Translations under genes and position numbers: made by a program
Part shown: positions 9,406-18,573 of the stretch, piece after piece
Layout of the letters: the number at the start of each line of letters is the position of its first letter
Numbering within the stretch: position 1 is the stretch's first letter
The notes under the pieces: model-generated
Databases searched by the model: none
What the model was told of the DNA's origin: nothing
The model's input: only the letters and a program-made list of their open reading frames with translations
NCBI RefSeq assembly: GCF_013346665.1
Contig: NZ_JABVBB010000037.1
Coordinates: 89,374 to 153,373 of the forward strand
DNA from: Sulfitobacter maritimus
GTDB lineage: Bacteria > Pseudomonadota > Alphaproteobacteria > Rhodobacterales > Rhodobacteraceae
DNA length: 64,000 bases
Reading direction: 5' to 3'

Positions 9406-9428
9406 CCCGAACCGCCCCTCGGTTCGGG
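9406..9428 (+). terminator. Terminator-like hairpin after the HEPN gene
   Basis: A perfect 9-bp stem cccgaaccg/cggttcggg with loop ccccт-type five bases, followed by cgcttcgctttt. It is 40 bp past the HEPN gene stop. The 15-nt right half (cgcccctcggttcgg, 9413-9427) is repeated at 9444-9458. A second, longer-looped hairpin (gggctct/agagccc) lies just upstream. Confidence 0.6.
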
Positions 9429-9583
9429 CGCTTCGCTTTTCCCCGCCCCTCGGTTCGGACGCGGCGGTCCCAATCAACCACACCCAATGTATCCCCGGCC
9501 CAATTCTCGCGAAATATGCGTTCGGCATTTTAAGCAGCCCCCCCGGACTGTTCAATCCGGCTGCACCACCCTAAACCACCCCC

Positions 9584-10024
9584 ATGACATGCCCCCTCTG
9601 CGCCACCTGCGCCGAGCAGACCGCCAGCGACACGCCAGATCCGGCCCGCTTCCGCGCCTTGGCCTCCACCATGTGGTCCGAAGACCCCGCCATTCAGGTC
9701 TTGGCCGCCCGCACCCTCGCCAAAATCCCCGAGCCTTGGGCCCGCGACCTCGCCGAGCAACTCTACCTCGACGACGAAACCAGAGCTTGGGCCGAGAACG
9801 TCCCCCAGCCCTCCGCCCACCGCGACAGCAACGGCGTGCCGCTCACGTCGGGCGATACCGTGGTGCTGATCAAAGACCTCACCGTCAAAGGCGCGGGCTT
9901 CACCGCCAAACGCGGCACCGCCGTGCACCGCATCTCGCTGGTCGCCGACAACCCCGCCCATATCGAAGGTCGGGTCGAGGGCCAGCGCATCGTGCTCCTG
10001 ACCGAATTCGTGAAAAAACGCTGA
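9584..10024 (+). CDS. PhnA domain protein (YjdM-like)
   Basis: 146 residues. The C-terminal ~70 (from DSNGVPLTSGDTVVLIKDL through VKGAGFTAKRGTAVHRI to the ending LLTEFVKKR) are the PhnA/YjdM SH3-like domain. The N-terminus has clustered cysteines (MTCPLCATCAEQT) instead of the full zinc ribbon of E. coli YjdM, followed by a helical linker (about residues 20-75). PhnA was named for alkylphosphonate utilisation but its role is unproven and it is not phosphonoacetate hydrolase by homology. It is monocistronic here. Confidence 0.85.
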   Translation: MTCPLCATCAEQTASDTPDPARFRALASTMWSEDPAIQVLAARTLAKIPEPWARDLAEQLYLDDETRAWAENVPQPSAHRDSNGVPLTSGDTVVLIKDLTVKGAGFTAKRGTAVHRISLVADNPAHIEGRVEGQRIVLLTEFVKKR

Positions 10025-10053
10025 CGCAAATCCCGCGACGCGCATATGCACGC

Positions 10054-10074
10054 CCGGTGTACAGCCGGTGTACA
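10054..10074 (+). promoter_or_regulatory. Tandem ccggtgtaca repeats upstream of the BKACE gene
   Basis: Two identical 10-mers ccggtgtaca begin 11 bp apart (10054 and 10065), about one helical turn, 90 bp before the next start codon. Each contains the palindrome TGTACA. This spacing suggests cooperative binding of a dimeric regulator on one DNA face. Nothing identifies the regulator. Confidence 0.4.
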
Positions 10075-10163
10075 ATATGTGACATTTAACCTCTGATTAA
10101 CAAATCTTCGCGCACCACTTGCACTCTGCGCGCTAAGCCTTTGTCACCACAGGAAGATCGGCC

Positions 10164-10994
10164 ATGACCACCCCCTGCATCCTTTGCGTCGCCATCACCG
10201 GCTCTGTCCCCACGAAATCGGCCAATCCTGCGGTGCCGATCTCAATCTCCGAGCAGGTCGAATCCACCCACGAGGCCTATGAAGCAGGCGCCAGCATCTG
10301 CCATGCCCATGTCCGCAACGACGACGAAACCCCATCCTCCGACCCCGAAAAATTCGCCCGGTTGATGGAGGGGGTCAAGGCGCATTGCCCTGATATGATT
10401 ATACAATTTTCCACCGGAGGCCGCTCCGGCGCGGGCAAAGAGCGCGGCGGCATGTTGTCCCTGCGCCCCGATATGGCCTCCCTGTCGGTCGGCTCTAACA
10501 ACTTCCCCACCCGCGTCTACGAAAACCCGCCGCAACTGGTCGACTGGCTGGCGAGTGAGATGAAAGCCTTTGAAATCAAACCAGAAATTGAAGCCTTCGA
10601 CCTATCCCACATCCACAAAGCCGCCGAAATGAACCGCGACGGTCGCATCCCCGGCCAGCTTTACGTGCAATTCGTTATGGGCGTCAAAAATGCCATGCCA
10701 GTGGACCGCGAAACCTTTGATTTTTATATCAAAACCCTAAACCGGCTCGCCCCCGACGCCCAATGGTGCGCCGCTGGAATCGGGCCGGGTCAGATCATCC
10801 TCAACGAATGGGCCATCGCTGCCGGGGGCCACACGCGGGCGGGGCTAGAAGACAACGTCCGTCTTGACCGCGAGACCCTCGCACCCTCCAACGCCGCGCT
10901 GATCGCCCGCGCCGCAAGTCTTTGTGATAAATACGAAAGACCGATAGCCAGCCCGCAACAAGCCCGCGAAATCCTCGGCCTTCGCCCGGCATAA
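10164..10994 (+). CDS. Beta-keto acid cleavage enzyme (BKACE, DUF849)
   Basis: 276 residues. Family enzymes are zinc-dependent and convert a beta-keto acid plus acetyl-CoA into acetoacetate and a new CoA ester; the founding member Kce acts on 3-keto-5-aminohexanoate in lysine fermentation. Seen here: the metal-binding ICHAHVRND near residue 48, FSTGGRSG, PEIEAFDLSHI, and AAGGHTRAGLEDN containing the late acidic ligand region. The substrate cannot be told from sequence; roseobacter homologues are often linked to carnitine or amino-acid catabolism. No operon partner is adjacent, and tandem repeats upstream may regulate it. Confidence 0.88.
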   Translation: MTTPCILCVAITGSVPTKSANPAVPISISEQVESTHEAYEAGASICHAHVRNDDETPSSDPEKFARLMEGVKAHCPDMIIQFSTGGRSGAGKERGGMLSLRPDMASLSVGSNNFPTRVYENPPQLVDWLASEMKAFEIKPEIEAFDLSHIHKAAEMNRDGRIPGQLYVQFVMGVKNAMPVDRETFDFYIKTLNRLAPDAQWCAAGIGPGQIILNEWAIAAGGHTRAGLEDNVRLDRETLAPSNAALIARAASLCDKYERPIASPQQAREILGLRPA

Positions 10995-11071
10995 GACCGC
11001 CCGCTTACAGGGGCTGCGTTGAAACCCGGCGTGGCCCCGCTACCTCCTGCGTATCAACACAGGAGTTCGAG

Positions 11072-11845
11072 ATGACACACTCACGCCGCCATTTCCTCGC
11101 CGCCAGTGCCGCCGCAGGGGCCGTAACCTTGCTCCCCTTCGCCGCCCGCGCCGCCGCGCATAGTGGCGACAGTTTCGATACAAACGCCGGGCCGATCACC
11201 GTGCATCCTATTGAACACGCGTCATTTCTCATGGAAACACCGGCGGGCGTGATCTATGTCGACCCGGTCGGTGACGCGGGGCTTTACAGCGATTTTGCCA
11301 AGCCCGATTTGATCCTCATCACCCATGAACACGGCGATCATTACAACGCCGATACGCTCAAAGCACTCGCGGGCGATGAGACCCAGATCATCACCAATCC
11401 GGCAGTTTACGACATGCTGCCCGAAGAGCTCAAAGCTAAGGCCAGCCCCCTCGCTAACGGCGAAAGCACCGACTTTAAAGGCCTGCCTATCAACGTGATC
11501 CCCGCCTATAACATCACGGAAGATCGCAAGAAATTCCATCCCGAAGGCCGCGACAACGGCTATATTCTCGGCTTTGACGGCTTCCGCGTCTATATTTCCG
11601 GCGATACCGAAGACACCCCCGAAATGCGCGAGTTGACGGACATCTCATTGGCCTTTGTCTGCATGAACCTACCCTTCACCATGGATTCCAACGCCGCAGC
11701 CTCCGCAGTGGCGGAATTCAAACCGACCTACGTCTACCCCTACCACTACCGCGGCAAGGACGGGGGAACGCAGGACCCCGAAGAATTCGCCAAACGCGTG
11801 GGCACAGATGTAGAGGTCAAAATGGGTGGCTGGTACGAAGGCTAA
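11072..11845 (+). CDS. Tat-exported MBL-fold metallohydrolase
   Basis: 257 residues. A twin-arginine signal (SRRHFLAASAAAGAVTLLPFAARAAA, first ~27 residues) directs the folded protein to the periplasm. The metallo-beta-lactamase motif is THEHGDHYN; later metal ligands are in YISGDTED and YPYHYRGKD. The size and motif set match UlaG/RomA-like lactonase-type hydrolases rather than beta-lactamases. The ribosome-binding site is aggag just upstream. It is followed convergently by the cyclo-ligase gene. The physiological substrate is unknown. Confidence 0.88.
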   Translation: MTHSRRHFLAASAAAGAVTLLPFAARAAAHSGDSFDTNAGPITVHPIEHASFLMETPAGVIYVDPVGDAGLYSDFAKPDLILITHEHGDHYNADTLKALAGDETQIITNPAVYDMLPEELKAKASPLANGESTDFKGLPINVIPAYNITEDRKKFHPEGRDNGYILGFDGFRVYISGDTEDTPEMRELTDISLAFVCMNLPFTMDSNAAASAVAEFKPTYVYPYHYRGKDGGTQDPEEFAKRVGTDVEVKMGGWYEG

Positions 11846-11850
11846 CGCTT

Positions 11851-12507
11851 TCAATCTGCTAGCAAATCCGCGTGGTGTGTCATCGTACCGTCACCAAGAA
11901 TTGACTGCTGCATAGGCACGTCCCACGGCATGGGAAAGATCGTGTCTATGCGGCAGAAATCATGCCCCACGCCGATCACCTGCGGCATTCGGGGCAGGGC
12001 GGCCAGCGTGCGGTCATAGTAGCCGCCGCCATTGCCCAGACGGTAGCCAGCCGCATCAATGCCCAGCAAAGGGGCGATCACCACGTCCGGGGTCAAGGCT
12101 TCTGAGGACTGCGGCACCGGGATGTTCCAGACCCCACGGGTCATCGCGCAACCCGGTTCCCAACGATGAAAGGCAACCGGGGCGTCTTTCTCAACCACCA
12201 TCGGCAAAGCGATCTGTGCGCCCCGTTCATGTGCCGCTGTCATCCACGGGCGCAGGTCCAACTCGCCTCGGATCGGCCAATAAACAGCGATGGTCTGGTC
12301 TGTCGGCGATGAAAGCACGCCATTAAGCAGGTCGCCGACGACGTTTGATTGTGCTTTCAGCTGATCCGGCGACAGCGCCCGCCGTGCTGCCATAAGCCGC
12401 GCACGCTCTGCCTTGCGAAAGCGTGCCACATCGCGGCGGGTGTCGGGATCGACGGGCTGACCGGCGACCAGCAGATGGGCAAAACAAGGACTACTGTCAT
12501 CTGTCAT
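11851..12507 (-). CDS. 5-formyltetrahydrofolate cyclo-ligase
   Basis: 218 residues. ATP-dependent conversion of 5-formyl-THF to 5,10-methenyl-THF, salvaging a folate storage form. Family landmarks: an early basic segment RFRKAERARLMAARRAL, VYWPIRGELDLRPW, and the nucleotide/substrate loop LLGIDAAGYRLGNGGGYYDRTLA. The N-terminus has about 25 residues beyond the usual E. coli YgfA-like start, common in Rhodobacterales. It is convergent with the MBL gene (5 bp apart) and divergent from the TRAP operon. Confidence 0.93.
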   Translation of the reverse strand: MTDDSSPCFAHLLVAGQPVDPDTRRDVARFRKAERARLMAARRALSPDQLKAQSNVVGDLLNGVLSSPTDQTIAVYWPIRGELDLRPWMTAAHERGAQIALPMVVEKDAPVAFHRWEPGCAMTRGVWNIPVPQSSEALTPDVVIAPLLGIDAAGYRLGNGGGYYDRTLAALPRMPQVIGVGHDFCRIDTIFPMPWDVPMQQSILGDGTMTHHADLLAD

Positions 12508-12668
12508 GCAGAGAGTGTGGCAAGACCGCCTGCGCTGTGCAAGCGCGATCTATTAACCTATTGGCCGAATTTCCCCGTTAGATACCAGCGCCTTAGACCC
12601 GTTCTCGGCGCCATCACGGAAGTTCTGCTTGATTGGTGCAAAGGCTCAGACTAGCGTGACCTGCGACA

Positions 12669-12691
12669 AATGCGAAACTCCGGTTCGCATT
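12669..12691 (+). promoter_or_regulatory. Candidate IclR-family operator
   Basis: Perfect 8-bp inverted repeat AATGCGAA (12669-12676) / TTCGCATT (12684-12691) with a 7-bp spacer, ending 30 bp before the start codon of the first gene of the operon that encodes its own IclR regulator. Palindromes of this size overlapping the promoter are usual for IclR proteins. Assignment to this regulator is inference. Confidence 0.5.
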
Positions 12692-12721
12692 GTGAAACAA
12701 GTCTCTGGGAGGAGCCTATAT

Positions 12722-13777
12722 ATGACACTTTTGAAATCCTTCGGCTGCGCAGCCACATTGGCGCTGGCAGGCGGTGCGTTGAGCGCTGAAACCGTGCTGA
12801 TTCATGGCGAGGCAGGGCCAAACCGCGGTGCGCGCGCCGATGCCCTGCAGTGGTTCGCCGATCAAGTGGCCGAGCGCTCGGACGGTGATATGCGAATCGA
12901 CATTCAGTGGGGTGGGGCACTGTTCAAAGCCAACGCTGCCGTGCAATCCATCGCCGACGGTGTGGCCGACACCGGTTCCGTCATCGCGGTCTATTACCCG
13001 CAGGAAATGGCGGGCTACGGCATCGCAGACCTGCCCGTAAACAACCCCGACGCTTGGGTTGGCATGCGTGCCACGGATGAGCTGATGCGCAGCAGCGACG
13101 CCATTCAAGAAGACCTTGCGGATAAAAACCTCGTCTATATCGGCACGTGGACCACGTCTCAGGTGAACATCGGCTGCAAGGGCGGCGCGATCAAATCTGT
13201 CGAAGACATCGCAGGCAAAAAAGTCCGCGGCGTGGGCGCCTATGGCAAGGTCTTTGGCGAGCAGGGCGCGAATATGGTCAACATGTCGATCTACGACGCT
13301 TACCAAGGTCTCGACACCGGGCTGATCGATTGTTCGCAGGGCTACAGCTATGCGGTTGCGGCGCTCAAGCAGGCCGAGGTGATGGACAGCTACACGATCC
13401 TCGATTGGGGTCAGGTCGGGGGCTTGGGCATCTTTATGAACAAGGACATGCACGACAGCCTAACGCCTGAGCAGCAAGAAACGCTGGCCGAGGTCGGCTC
13501 GGAAATGGCCGATGAGTTTGGCCGTATGATCACCACCGCCAACGAAAAAGCCATCGCCTCGATGAAAGAGCAGGGCGTCGAAGTCATCACCCTGCCCGAA
13601 GAGGACCGCGCGCAGCTGGTGAAAGCCGGTGAGAAGTTCCTCGACGAATGGCAGCAGACTGCCGAGTCCACCGGCCTGCCGGGGACGCAACTGCTCGAAG
13701 AGTACAAGGGTCTGATCGCCAAATACACCGAAGAGCGCGATGCAAACGGCTATCCTTGGGAAGCCGAAAGCAACTGA
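12722..13777 (+). CDS. TRAP transporter substrate-binding protein (DctP family)
   Basis: 351-residue periplasmic receptor of a tripartite transporter. The start at 12722 follows a strong gggaggag site and yields a signal peptide (MTLLKSFGCAATLALAGGALSA). A longer in-frame start lacks both. The body has the DctP fold signatures AERSDGDMRIDIQWGGALFKANAAVQSIADGVADTG and KKVRGVGAYGKVFGEQGANMVNMSIYDAYQGLDTG. The Arg in the KVRG region is where family members bind the substrate carboxylate. Downstream genes make the two membrane subunits and a dicarboxylate-type beta-oxidation set, suggesting a medium-chain dicarboxylate or similar acid as ligand. Confidence 0.92.
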   Translation: MTLLKSFGCAATLALAGGALSAETVLIHGEAGPNRGARADALQWFADQVAERSDGDMRIDIQWGGALFKANAAVQSIADGVADTGSVIAVYYPQEMAGYGIADLPVNNPDAWVGMRATDELMRSSDAIQEDLADKNLVYIGTWTTSQVNIGCKGGAIKSVEDIAGKKVRGVGAYGKVFGEQGANMVNMSIYDAYQGLDTGLIDCSQGYSYAVAALKQAEVMDSYTILDWGQVGGLGIFMNKDMHDSLTPEQQETLAEVGSEMADEFGRMITTANEKAIASMKEQGVEVITLPEEDRAQLVKAGEKFLDEWQQTAESTGLPGTQLLEEYKGLIAKYTEERDANGYPWEAESN

Positions 13778-13802
13778 TCGCTGAAATTGGGGAGGGGCAG
13801 CT

Positions 13803-14336
13803 ATGTTGGTAAATCTGGAGAAAATCCTGTTGGGCTTGGGCGCTTTGGCGGTGATTGCATTGGGGGTGTTGATCACCTCCAACGTGATCGCCCGCGCGCT
13901 CTTTGCCAGTCAGGTGCCGGATTCGGTGACCATGGTGCGTGAGCTCATGGTTGCCGCCATCCTGCTGCCCCTTGCCGCTGCCACCGCGGCGCGTGCGCAT
14001 GTCTCGGTCGCTTTCGTGTCGGACCGTTTTCCGGCGCGGGCGCGGTCTTGTCTGATCGTGGCGGGTTCTGTCATCGGAATGCTGGCATTGGGCCCGCTGA
14101 TCTATTCCGGCGGGCGCGAGTTTTTCGCTGTCGTCGAAAAGGGCAGCTTCTTTTATGGCGATTTGAACCTGCCGAAATGGCCGGGGCGGTTGCTGTTTCT
14201 CATTGGGATGATTGCCACCTTCCTGCGGCTGGCTGAGCTTACGTGGCGCGACAGCCGGACCATTCTCGCGGGCGGAATCGTCTCGGACGAACAACAACAT
14301 GCTGCTGACCTGATGGTCGAAAAGGACGTGCTGTAA
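13803..14336 (+). CDS. TRAP transporter small permease (DctQ family)
   Basis: 177 residues with four predicted helices (ILLGLGALAVIALGVLITSNVIARALF; TMVRELMVAAILLPLAAATAARAHVSV; LIVAGSVIGMLALGPLIYSG; LLFLIGMIATFLRLAELTW). The first-helix NVIAR and the helix 2 region with AHVSVAFVSD are DctQ landmarks. It follows the receptor gene by 25 bp with gggagggg as ribosome-binding site and its stop overlaps the DctM start (TAATG). It forms the inner-membrane complex with the large subunit. Confidence 0.92.
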   Translation: MLVNLEKILLGLGALAVIALGVLITSNVIARALFASQVPDSVTMVRELMVAAILLPLAAATAARAHVSVAFVSDRFPARARSCLIVAGSVIGMLALGPLIYSGGREFFAVVEKGSFFYGDLNLPKWPGRLLFLIGMIATFLRLAELTWRDSRTILAGGIVSDEQQHAADLMVEKDVL

Positions 14337-15676
14337 TGGATGCTTCGACCATCGGAATGATCGCTTTTGCTGCGGTCCTGATCCTGCTCGCCCTGCGGGT
14401 GCCAATCGCCTTTACGCTGGCCGCTGTGGCGACCGTTGCCACCTTCTTTATCTTCGCCTTCCGCACTGGCACTTTCATGCCCGAACGCGCGATCAAGGCG
14501 ACCACTTCGATGGTGTTTTCCAACTCCTTCGACCTCATTCACTCCTACGATCTGTCGATGATCCCGCTCTTTGTGGCGCTTGGTCACATTGCTTACCGCG
14601 CAGATATTACGACTAAAATCTATCACGCGGCCAAGGTCTGGCTGACACGCCTGCCGGGTGGTGTTGCGATGGCGAGTGTCATGGGCTGCGGCGGCTTTTC
14701 CGCGATCACCGGCTCGTCCATTGCCTGCGCCTCGACCATGGGCAAGATTTGCACGCCCGAGATGCTGCGGATGGGCTATGACCCGCGTCTGGCGACAGCC
14801 AGCGTTGCGGCGGGCGGCACATTGGGCTCGCTGATCCCACCCTCGGTCCTGTTCATCATCTACGGCATCTTTACCGAAACCTCGATCTCCTCGCTCTTCC
14901 TCGCGGGCGTTCTGCCGGGGCTGCTGACGCTGGCGGGTTTTGTGCTGGTCATCGCGGTCTGGGTCTGGCGCGATCCGGCGGTGGCGCCCTCGACCGACCA
15001 ACGCTACAGCGCGGGTGAGCGGTGGCAGGCGGCCCTCGAAAGCTGGCCTGCGGTCCTGCTTTTCGTGCTCATCATCGGCGGCATTTACGGCGGCATCTTC
15101 ACCGCGACTGAGGCTGCTGCGGTCTGCGTTGTCTCGGCCACGCTGATCGGCTTCGTGCAGGGCAAGCTCAACTGGTCGGGCCTGTGGGAAGCGGTGAAAG
15201 AGACCTGCGTTCAGACCTCCGCCATTTTCCTCATCGCCGCTAGCGCTAAGATTTTTGTTGCCTTCGTGGCCCTCACTGGCGTTGCAGGCACCATCGTGGG
15301 CTTCGTGTCCGACGCGCAGATGTCGCTTGTGGTGCTGATGCTCTGCATCGCGCTGATCTATCTCCTGCTGGGTATGTTCCTTGACCCCATCGGCATCATG
15401 GTGCTGACCCTGCCGCTGATGATCCCGCTCGTGGAAAGCTATGACCTGAATCTGATCTGGTTCGGGGTGGTGGTCATCAAGCTGCTGGAAATCGGCCTCA
15501 TCACCCCGCCCGTCGGCCTCAACGTCTTTGTCATTGCCAATGTGGTGGGTCGTGAAGCGCCGATCGACAAGATTTTCGCAGGCATCACCCGCTTCCTCAG
15601 CGTCGATGTGATCGTGCTGATCCTCATCATGTCCTTCCCGATGATCTCGCTCCTGATCCCGATGGCGGCCCGATGA
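14336..15676 (+). CDS. TRAP transporter large permease (DctM family)
   Basis: 446 residues, about 12 hydrophobic segments; the translocating subunit that couples uptake to the sodium gradient. DctM motifs include SYDLSMIPLFVALGHIAYRA, GGFSAITGSSIACASTMGKI, GGTLGSLIPPSVLFIIYGIFTETSI, GIFTATEAAAVCV and the C-terminal LITPPVGLNVFVIANV. It overlaps dctQ upstream (TAATG) and the IclR gene downstream (ATGA), so transporter and regulator are one coupled unit. Confidence 0.95.
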   Translation: MDASTIGMIAFAAVLILLALRVPIAFTLAAVATVATFFIFAFRTGTFMPERAIKATTSMVFSNSFDLIHSYDLSMIPLFVALGHIAYRADITTKIYHAAKVWLTRLPGGVAMASVMGCGGFSAITGSSIACASTMGKICTPEMLRMGYDPRLATASVAAGGTLGSLIPPSVLFIIYGIFTETSISSLFLAGVLPGLLTLAGFVLVIAVWVWRDPAVAPSTDQRYSAGERWQAALESWPAVLLFVLIIGGIYGGIFTATEAAAVCVVSATLIGFVQGKLNWSGLWEAVKETCVQTSAIFLIAASAKIFVAFVALTGVAGTIVGFVSDAQMSLVVLMLCIALIYLLLGMFLDPIGIMVLTLPLMIPLVESYDLNLIWFGVVVIKLLEIGLITPPVGLNVFVIANVVGREAPIDKIFAGITRFLSVDVIVLILIMSFPMISLLIPMAAR

Positions 15677-16458
15677 ACGAGCAGTCGAACAGCGTCACAG
15701 ATCGCAAGTTCGCCAATACGCTGGCGCGGGGCCTCGGGATTCTACGTGCTTTCCGTGCCAGTGACAGCGGGCTGTCGCATGCCCAGATTGCGGAGCGGAC
15801 GGGGCTGCCCAAGCCCACCGTGTCGCGGCTGACCTATACGCTGTGCGAGTTGGGCTATCTGGCGCATGGCGGGCGTAACGACAAGTTTCGCCTCGGGCCT
15901 GCCGCGATCGCGCTTGGCTCGGTGGCGTCGGTCGCGGTCAGTTTCGTTGATATGGCGTCTGATGCGATGCAGGAATTGGCGGATGAGACCCGCACGCTGG
16001 CGCTGATCGCCGTGCGCGACGGAGACCGGATGATGCTGGTGCGCACCTGGCGGCCGCGCACGGCCTCGACCATCTGGTTGGAGCCGGGACATCGCATTCC
16101 GGTCTATGGCTCGTCTTCGGGCATGGCCACGCTGGCGAGCCTCGACGAAGACCGTTTCGAAGCGCTGTCCCCCGACGACCGCCTGCGCGATTTCCGCCGC
16201 GATGGCTATGAACAACTGCTCGCGCAGGGCTTTGTCCTCGCCCCCCCAGATACCCGCTATGCCCGGACGATTAATGCCGTGAGCGTACCCTATTATGCCG
16301 GCGAGTTTGGCGAGCCGGTGGCTTTCACCTGCGGTGCTTTGCCGGCCGACTTGCCCGACGAGCGCATTCTGTCACAAGTAGGGCCAGCGCTGCGTGACGT
16401 GGTCAGCGGCATCGAACAACGCACCGGACGGGCACCCGCCCTGTCACGGCGCGGTTAA
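15673..16458 (+). CDS. IclR family transcriptional regulator
   Basis: 261 residues. An N-terminal winged helix (about 15-80: LARGLGILRAFRASDSGLSHAQIAERTGLPKPTVSRLTYTLCELGYL) is followed by the IclR effector domain (about 95-250) with SVASVAVSFVDMASDAMQELADETRTL and VNAVSVPYY-like INAVSVPYYAGEFGEP. It sits inside the operon between transporter and catabolic genes, overlapping dctM by ATGA, so autoregulation is likely. The inverted repeat at 12669-12691 is a candidate target. The effector is presumably the imported acid or its CoA ester. Confidence 0.93.
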   Translation: MNEQSNSVTDRKFANTLARGLGILRAFRASDSGLSHAQIAERTGLPKPTVSRLTYTLCELGYLAHGGRNDKFRLGPAAIALGSVASVAVSFVDMASDAMQELADETRTLALIAVRDGDRMMLVRTWRPRTASTIWLEPGHRIPVYGSSSGMATLASLDEDRFEALSPDDRLRDFRRDGYEQLLAQGFVLAPPDTRYARTINAVSVPYYAGEFGEPVAFTCGALPADLPDERILSQVGPALRDVVSGIEQRTGRAPALSRRG

Positions 16459-16476
16459 GAACAAGGAGTTACTAAA

Positions 16477-18573
16477 ATGACCGACAAGATCGCCTATTCC
16501 CGCCATGACGACATCGTTGTGCTGCGCATCGAAAACCCGCCCGTCAACGCACTGAGCCAAGCCGTGCGGCAGGGGCTGGCGGACGGCATGGACCGTGCCG
16601 AGGCCGAGGACGGCGTGCGCGCCGTTATGATCGTGGGCGCGGGTCGTGCCTTCATCGCGGGCGCCGACATCACCGAGTTCGGCAAGCCGCCGATGGAGCC
16701 GCATCTGCCCAACCTGTGCAACCGGATCGAAGCCTCGCCGCTGCTCGTCGTCGCCTCCATGCATGGCGTGAGCCTCGGCGGCGGTCTGGAAGTCGCCCTT
16801 TCAGCGCATTACCGCATCGCCCAGCCTTCGGCGCGTGTAGGCCTGCCCGAAGTACACCTTGGCCTGATCCCCGGCGCAGGCGGCACCCAACGTCTGCCGC
16901 GCCTCATCGGCGTGGAGCCCGCCCTCGATGCGATCACCACAGGCCGCCACATCAAGGCGCCACAGGCGTTGGAGATGGGCATCGTCGACCGCGTGGAGGA
17001 GGGCGATCCGCAGGAAGTGGGCCTCGCCTACGTCCGCGAATTGCTCAACAACGGTGCCGAGCGGCGTCCGATCTGCGACATGCCCGCCCCCGCACCCATC
17101 GACTGGGACGCCGCCTATGAGGCGACGCTGAAAAAGGGCCGCGGCCAGATTTCCCCCGCCGAGGCCGTGCGTGCCGTGCAGGCGGGCGTCGAGAAACCCT
17201 TCGAGGAGGGCATGAAAGCCGAACGCCGCATTTTCTCGGAACTGATGAACACCGACCAGCGTCAGGGCATGATCCACGCGTTCTTCTCCGAGCGGGCCGT
17301 CAGCAACCTGCCGGAACTCAAGGGCGTCGAGCCGCGGGAGTTGAAAGCCATCGGTGTGATCGGTGGCGGCACTATGGGTGCGGGCATCGCCACCGCAGCG
17401 CTGCTGTCGGGTTTCTCGGTCGTACTGATCGAGATGAAGGACGAGGCCGTCAAGGCCGCGCATGAGCGTATCTCCGGCAACCTCCAAGGCGCGCTGAAAC
17501 GCGGCAAGATTGATCAGGCGAAGTTCGATCATCTGACGGGCGAGGCGCTCACCGTCTCCACCGAATACGACAGCCTGTCGGATGTCGATCTGGTGGTCGA
17601 AGCGGTCTTCGAGGACATGGACGTCAAAAAGCAGGTCTTCAGCAAGCTCGACGCGGTCTGCAAACCGGGTTGCGTGCTGGCCTCCAACACCTCCTATCTC
17701 GACGTGAACGAGATCGCCGCCAGCACCAAACGCCCTGAGGATGTGATCGGGCTACACTTCTTCTCGCCCGCGCATGTGATGAAACTGCTCGAGGTCGTCG
17801 TCGCCGACAAGACCGCGAAAGACGTGGTCGCCACGGGCTTCGCGCTCGGCAAGGCTTTGGGCAAGGTCAGCGTCCGCGCTGGCGTCTGCGACGGCTTCAT
17901 CGGCAACCGCATCCTCGCCACCTACCGCACGGCGGCGGACCACATGGTGCTCGATGGTGCCAGCCCCTATAAAATCGACGCGGCGCTGGAGAAATTCGGC
18001 TTTGCCATGGGCCCCTTTGCGGTCGCCGATCTGGCCGGGCTCGACATCGGCTGGGCCACGCGCAAACGCAAGGCGGCCACGCGCCACCCCGAGGAGCGGG
18101 TGCCGACCTATATCGACCGGCTTTGCGAGCAGGGTCACTTTGGCCAGAAGACCGGCCAAGGCTACTACATCTACGAAAAGGGCAAACGCGGCGGCACGCC
18201 GAACCCGGAGATCACCCGCCTGATCGAAGAAGAGCAGAAAGAACGCGGCATCACCCCGCGCGACTTCACCGATGCCGAGATCGTGCGCCGCTACATGTGC
18301 GCCATGGTCAACGAGGCCGCCAAGGTGCTGGAAGAGGGCATCGCCAAACGCCCGCTCGACATCGATATGACGCTGCTCTTCGGCTACGGTTTCCCGCGCT
18401 ACTGGGGCGGCCCGATGAAATGGGCCGACATTCAGGGTCTGCCCAATGTACTCGCCGCAATCGAGGGCTTCGCCGAGCAGGACCCGTGGTTCTGGAAGCC
18501 CGCGCCCCTGCTAGCCGAACTGGTCAAAACCAACCGCACTTTTGATGATCTGAACAAGGAAGCTGCCAAATGA
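16477..18573 (+). CDS. Bifunctional enoyl-CoA hydratase / 3-hydroxyacyl-CoA dehydrogenase (PimF/FadB-like)
   Basis: 698 residues. Crotonase domain about 1-190 ([13 protein letters not shown] oxyanion hole; catalytic Glu region [15 protein letters not shown]), then NAD-binding 3-hydroxyacyl-CoA dehydrogenase about 290-470 ([46 protein letters not shown]), then the C-terminal dimer domains ([24 protein letters not shown]). It performs the hydration and second oxidation of beta-oxidation. Domain order matches PimF and short FadB-like fusions. The stop overlaps the thiolase start (ATGA). Confidence 0.95.
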   Translation: MTDKIAYSRHDDIVVLRIENPPVNALSQAVRQGLADGMDRAEAEDGVRAVMIVGAGRAFIAGADITEFGKPPMEPHLPNLCNRIEASPLLVVASMHGVSLGGGLEVALSAHYRIAQPSARVGLPEVHLGLIPGAGGTQRLPRLIGVEPALDAITTGRHIKAPQALEMGIVDRVEEGDPQEVGLAYVRELLNNGAERRPICDMPAPAPIDWDAAYEATLKKGRGQISPAEAVRAVQAGVEKPFEEGMKAERRIFSELMNTDQRQGMIHAFFSERAVSNLPELKGVEPRELKAIGVIGGGTMGAGIATAALLSGFSVVLIEMKDEAVKAAHERISGNLQGALKRGKIDQAKFDHLTGEALTVSTEYDSLSDVDLVVEAVFEDMDVKKQVFSKLDAVCKPGCVLASNTSYLDVNEIAASTKRPEDVIGLHFFSPAHVMKLLEVVVADKTAKDVVATGFALGKALGKVSVRAGVCDGFIGNRILATYRTAADHMVLDGASPYKIDAALEKFGFAMGPFAVADLAGLDIGWATRKRKAATRHPEERVPTYIDRLCEQGHFGQKTGQGYYIYEKGKRGGTPNPEITRLIEEEQKERGITPRDFTDAEIVRRYMCAMVNEAAKVLEEGIAKRPLDIDMTLLFGYGFPRYWGGPMKWADIQGLPNVLAAIEGFAEQDPWFWKPAPLLAELVKTNRTFDDLNKEAAK

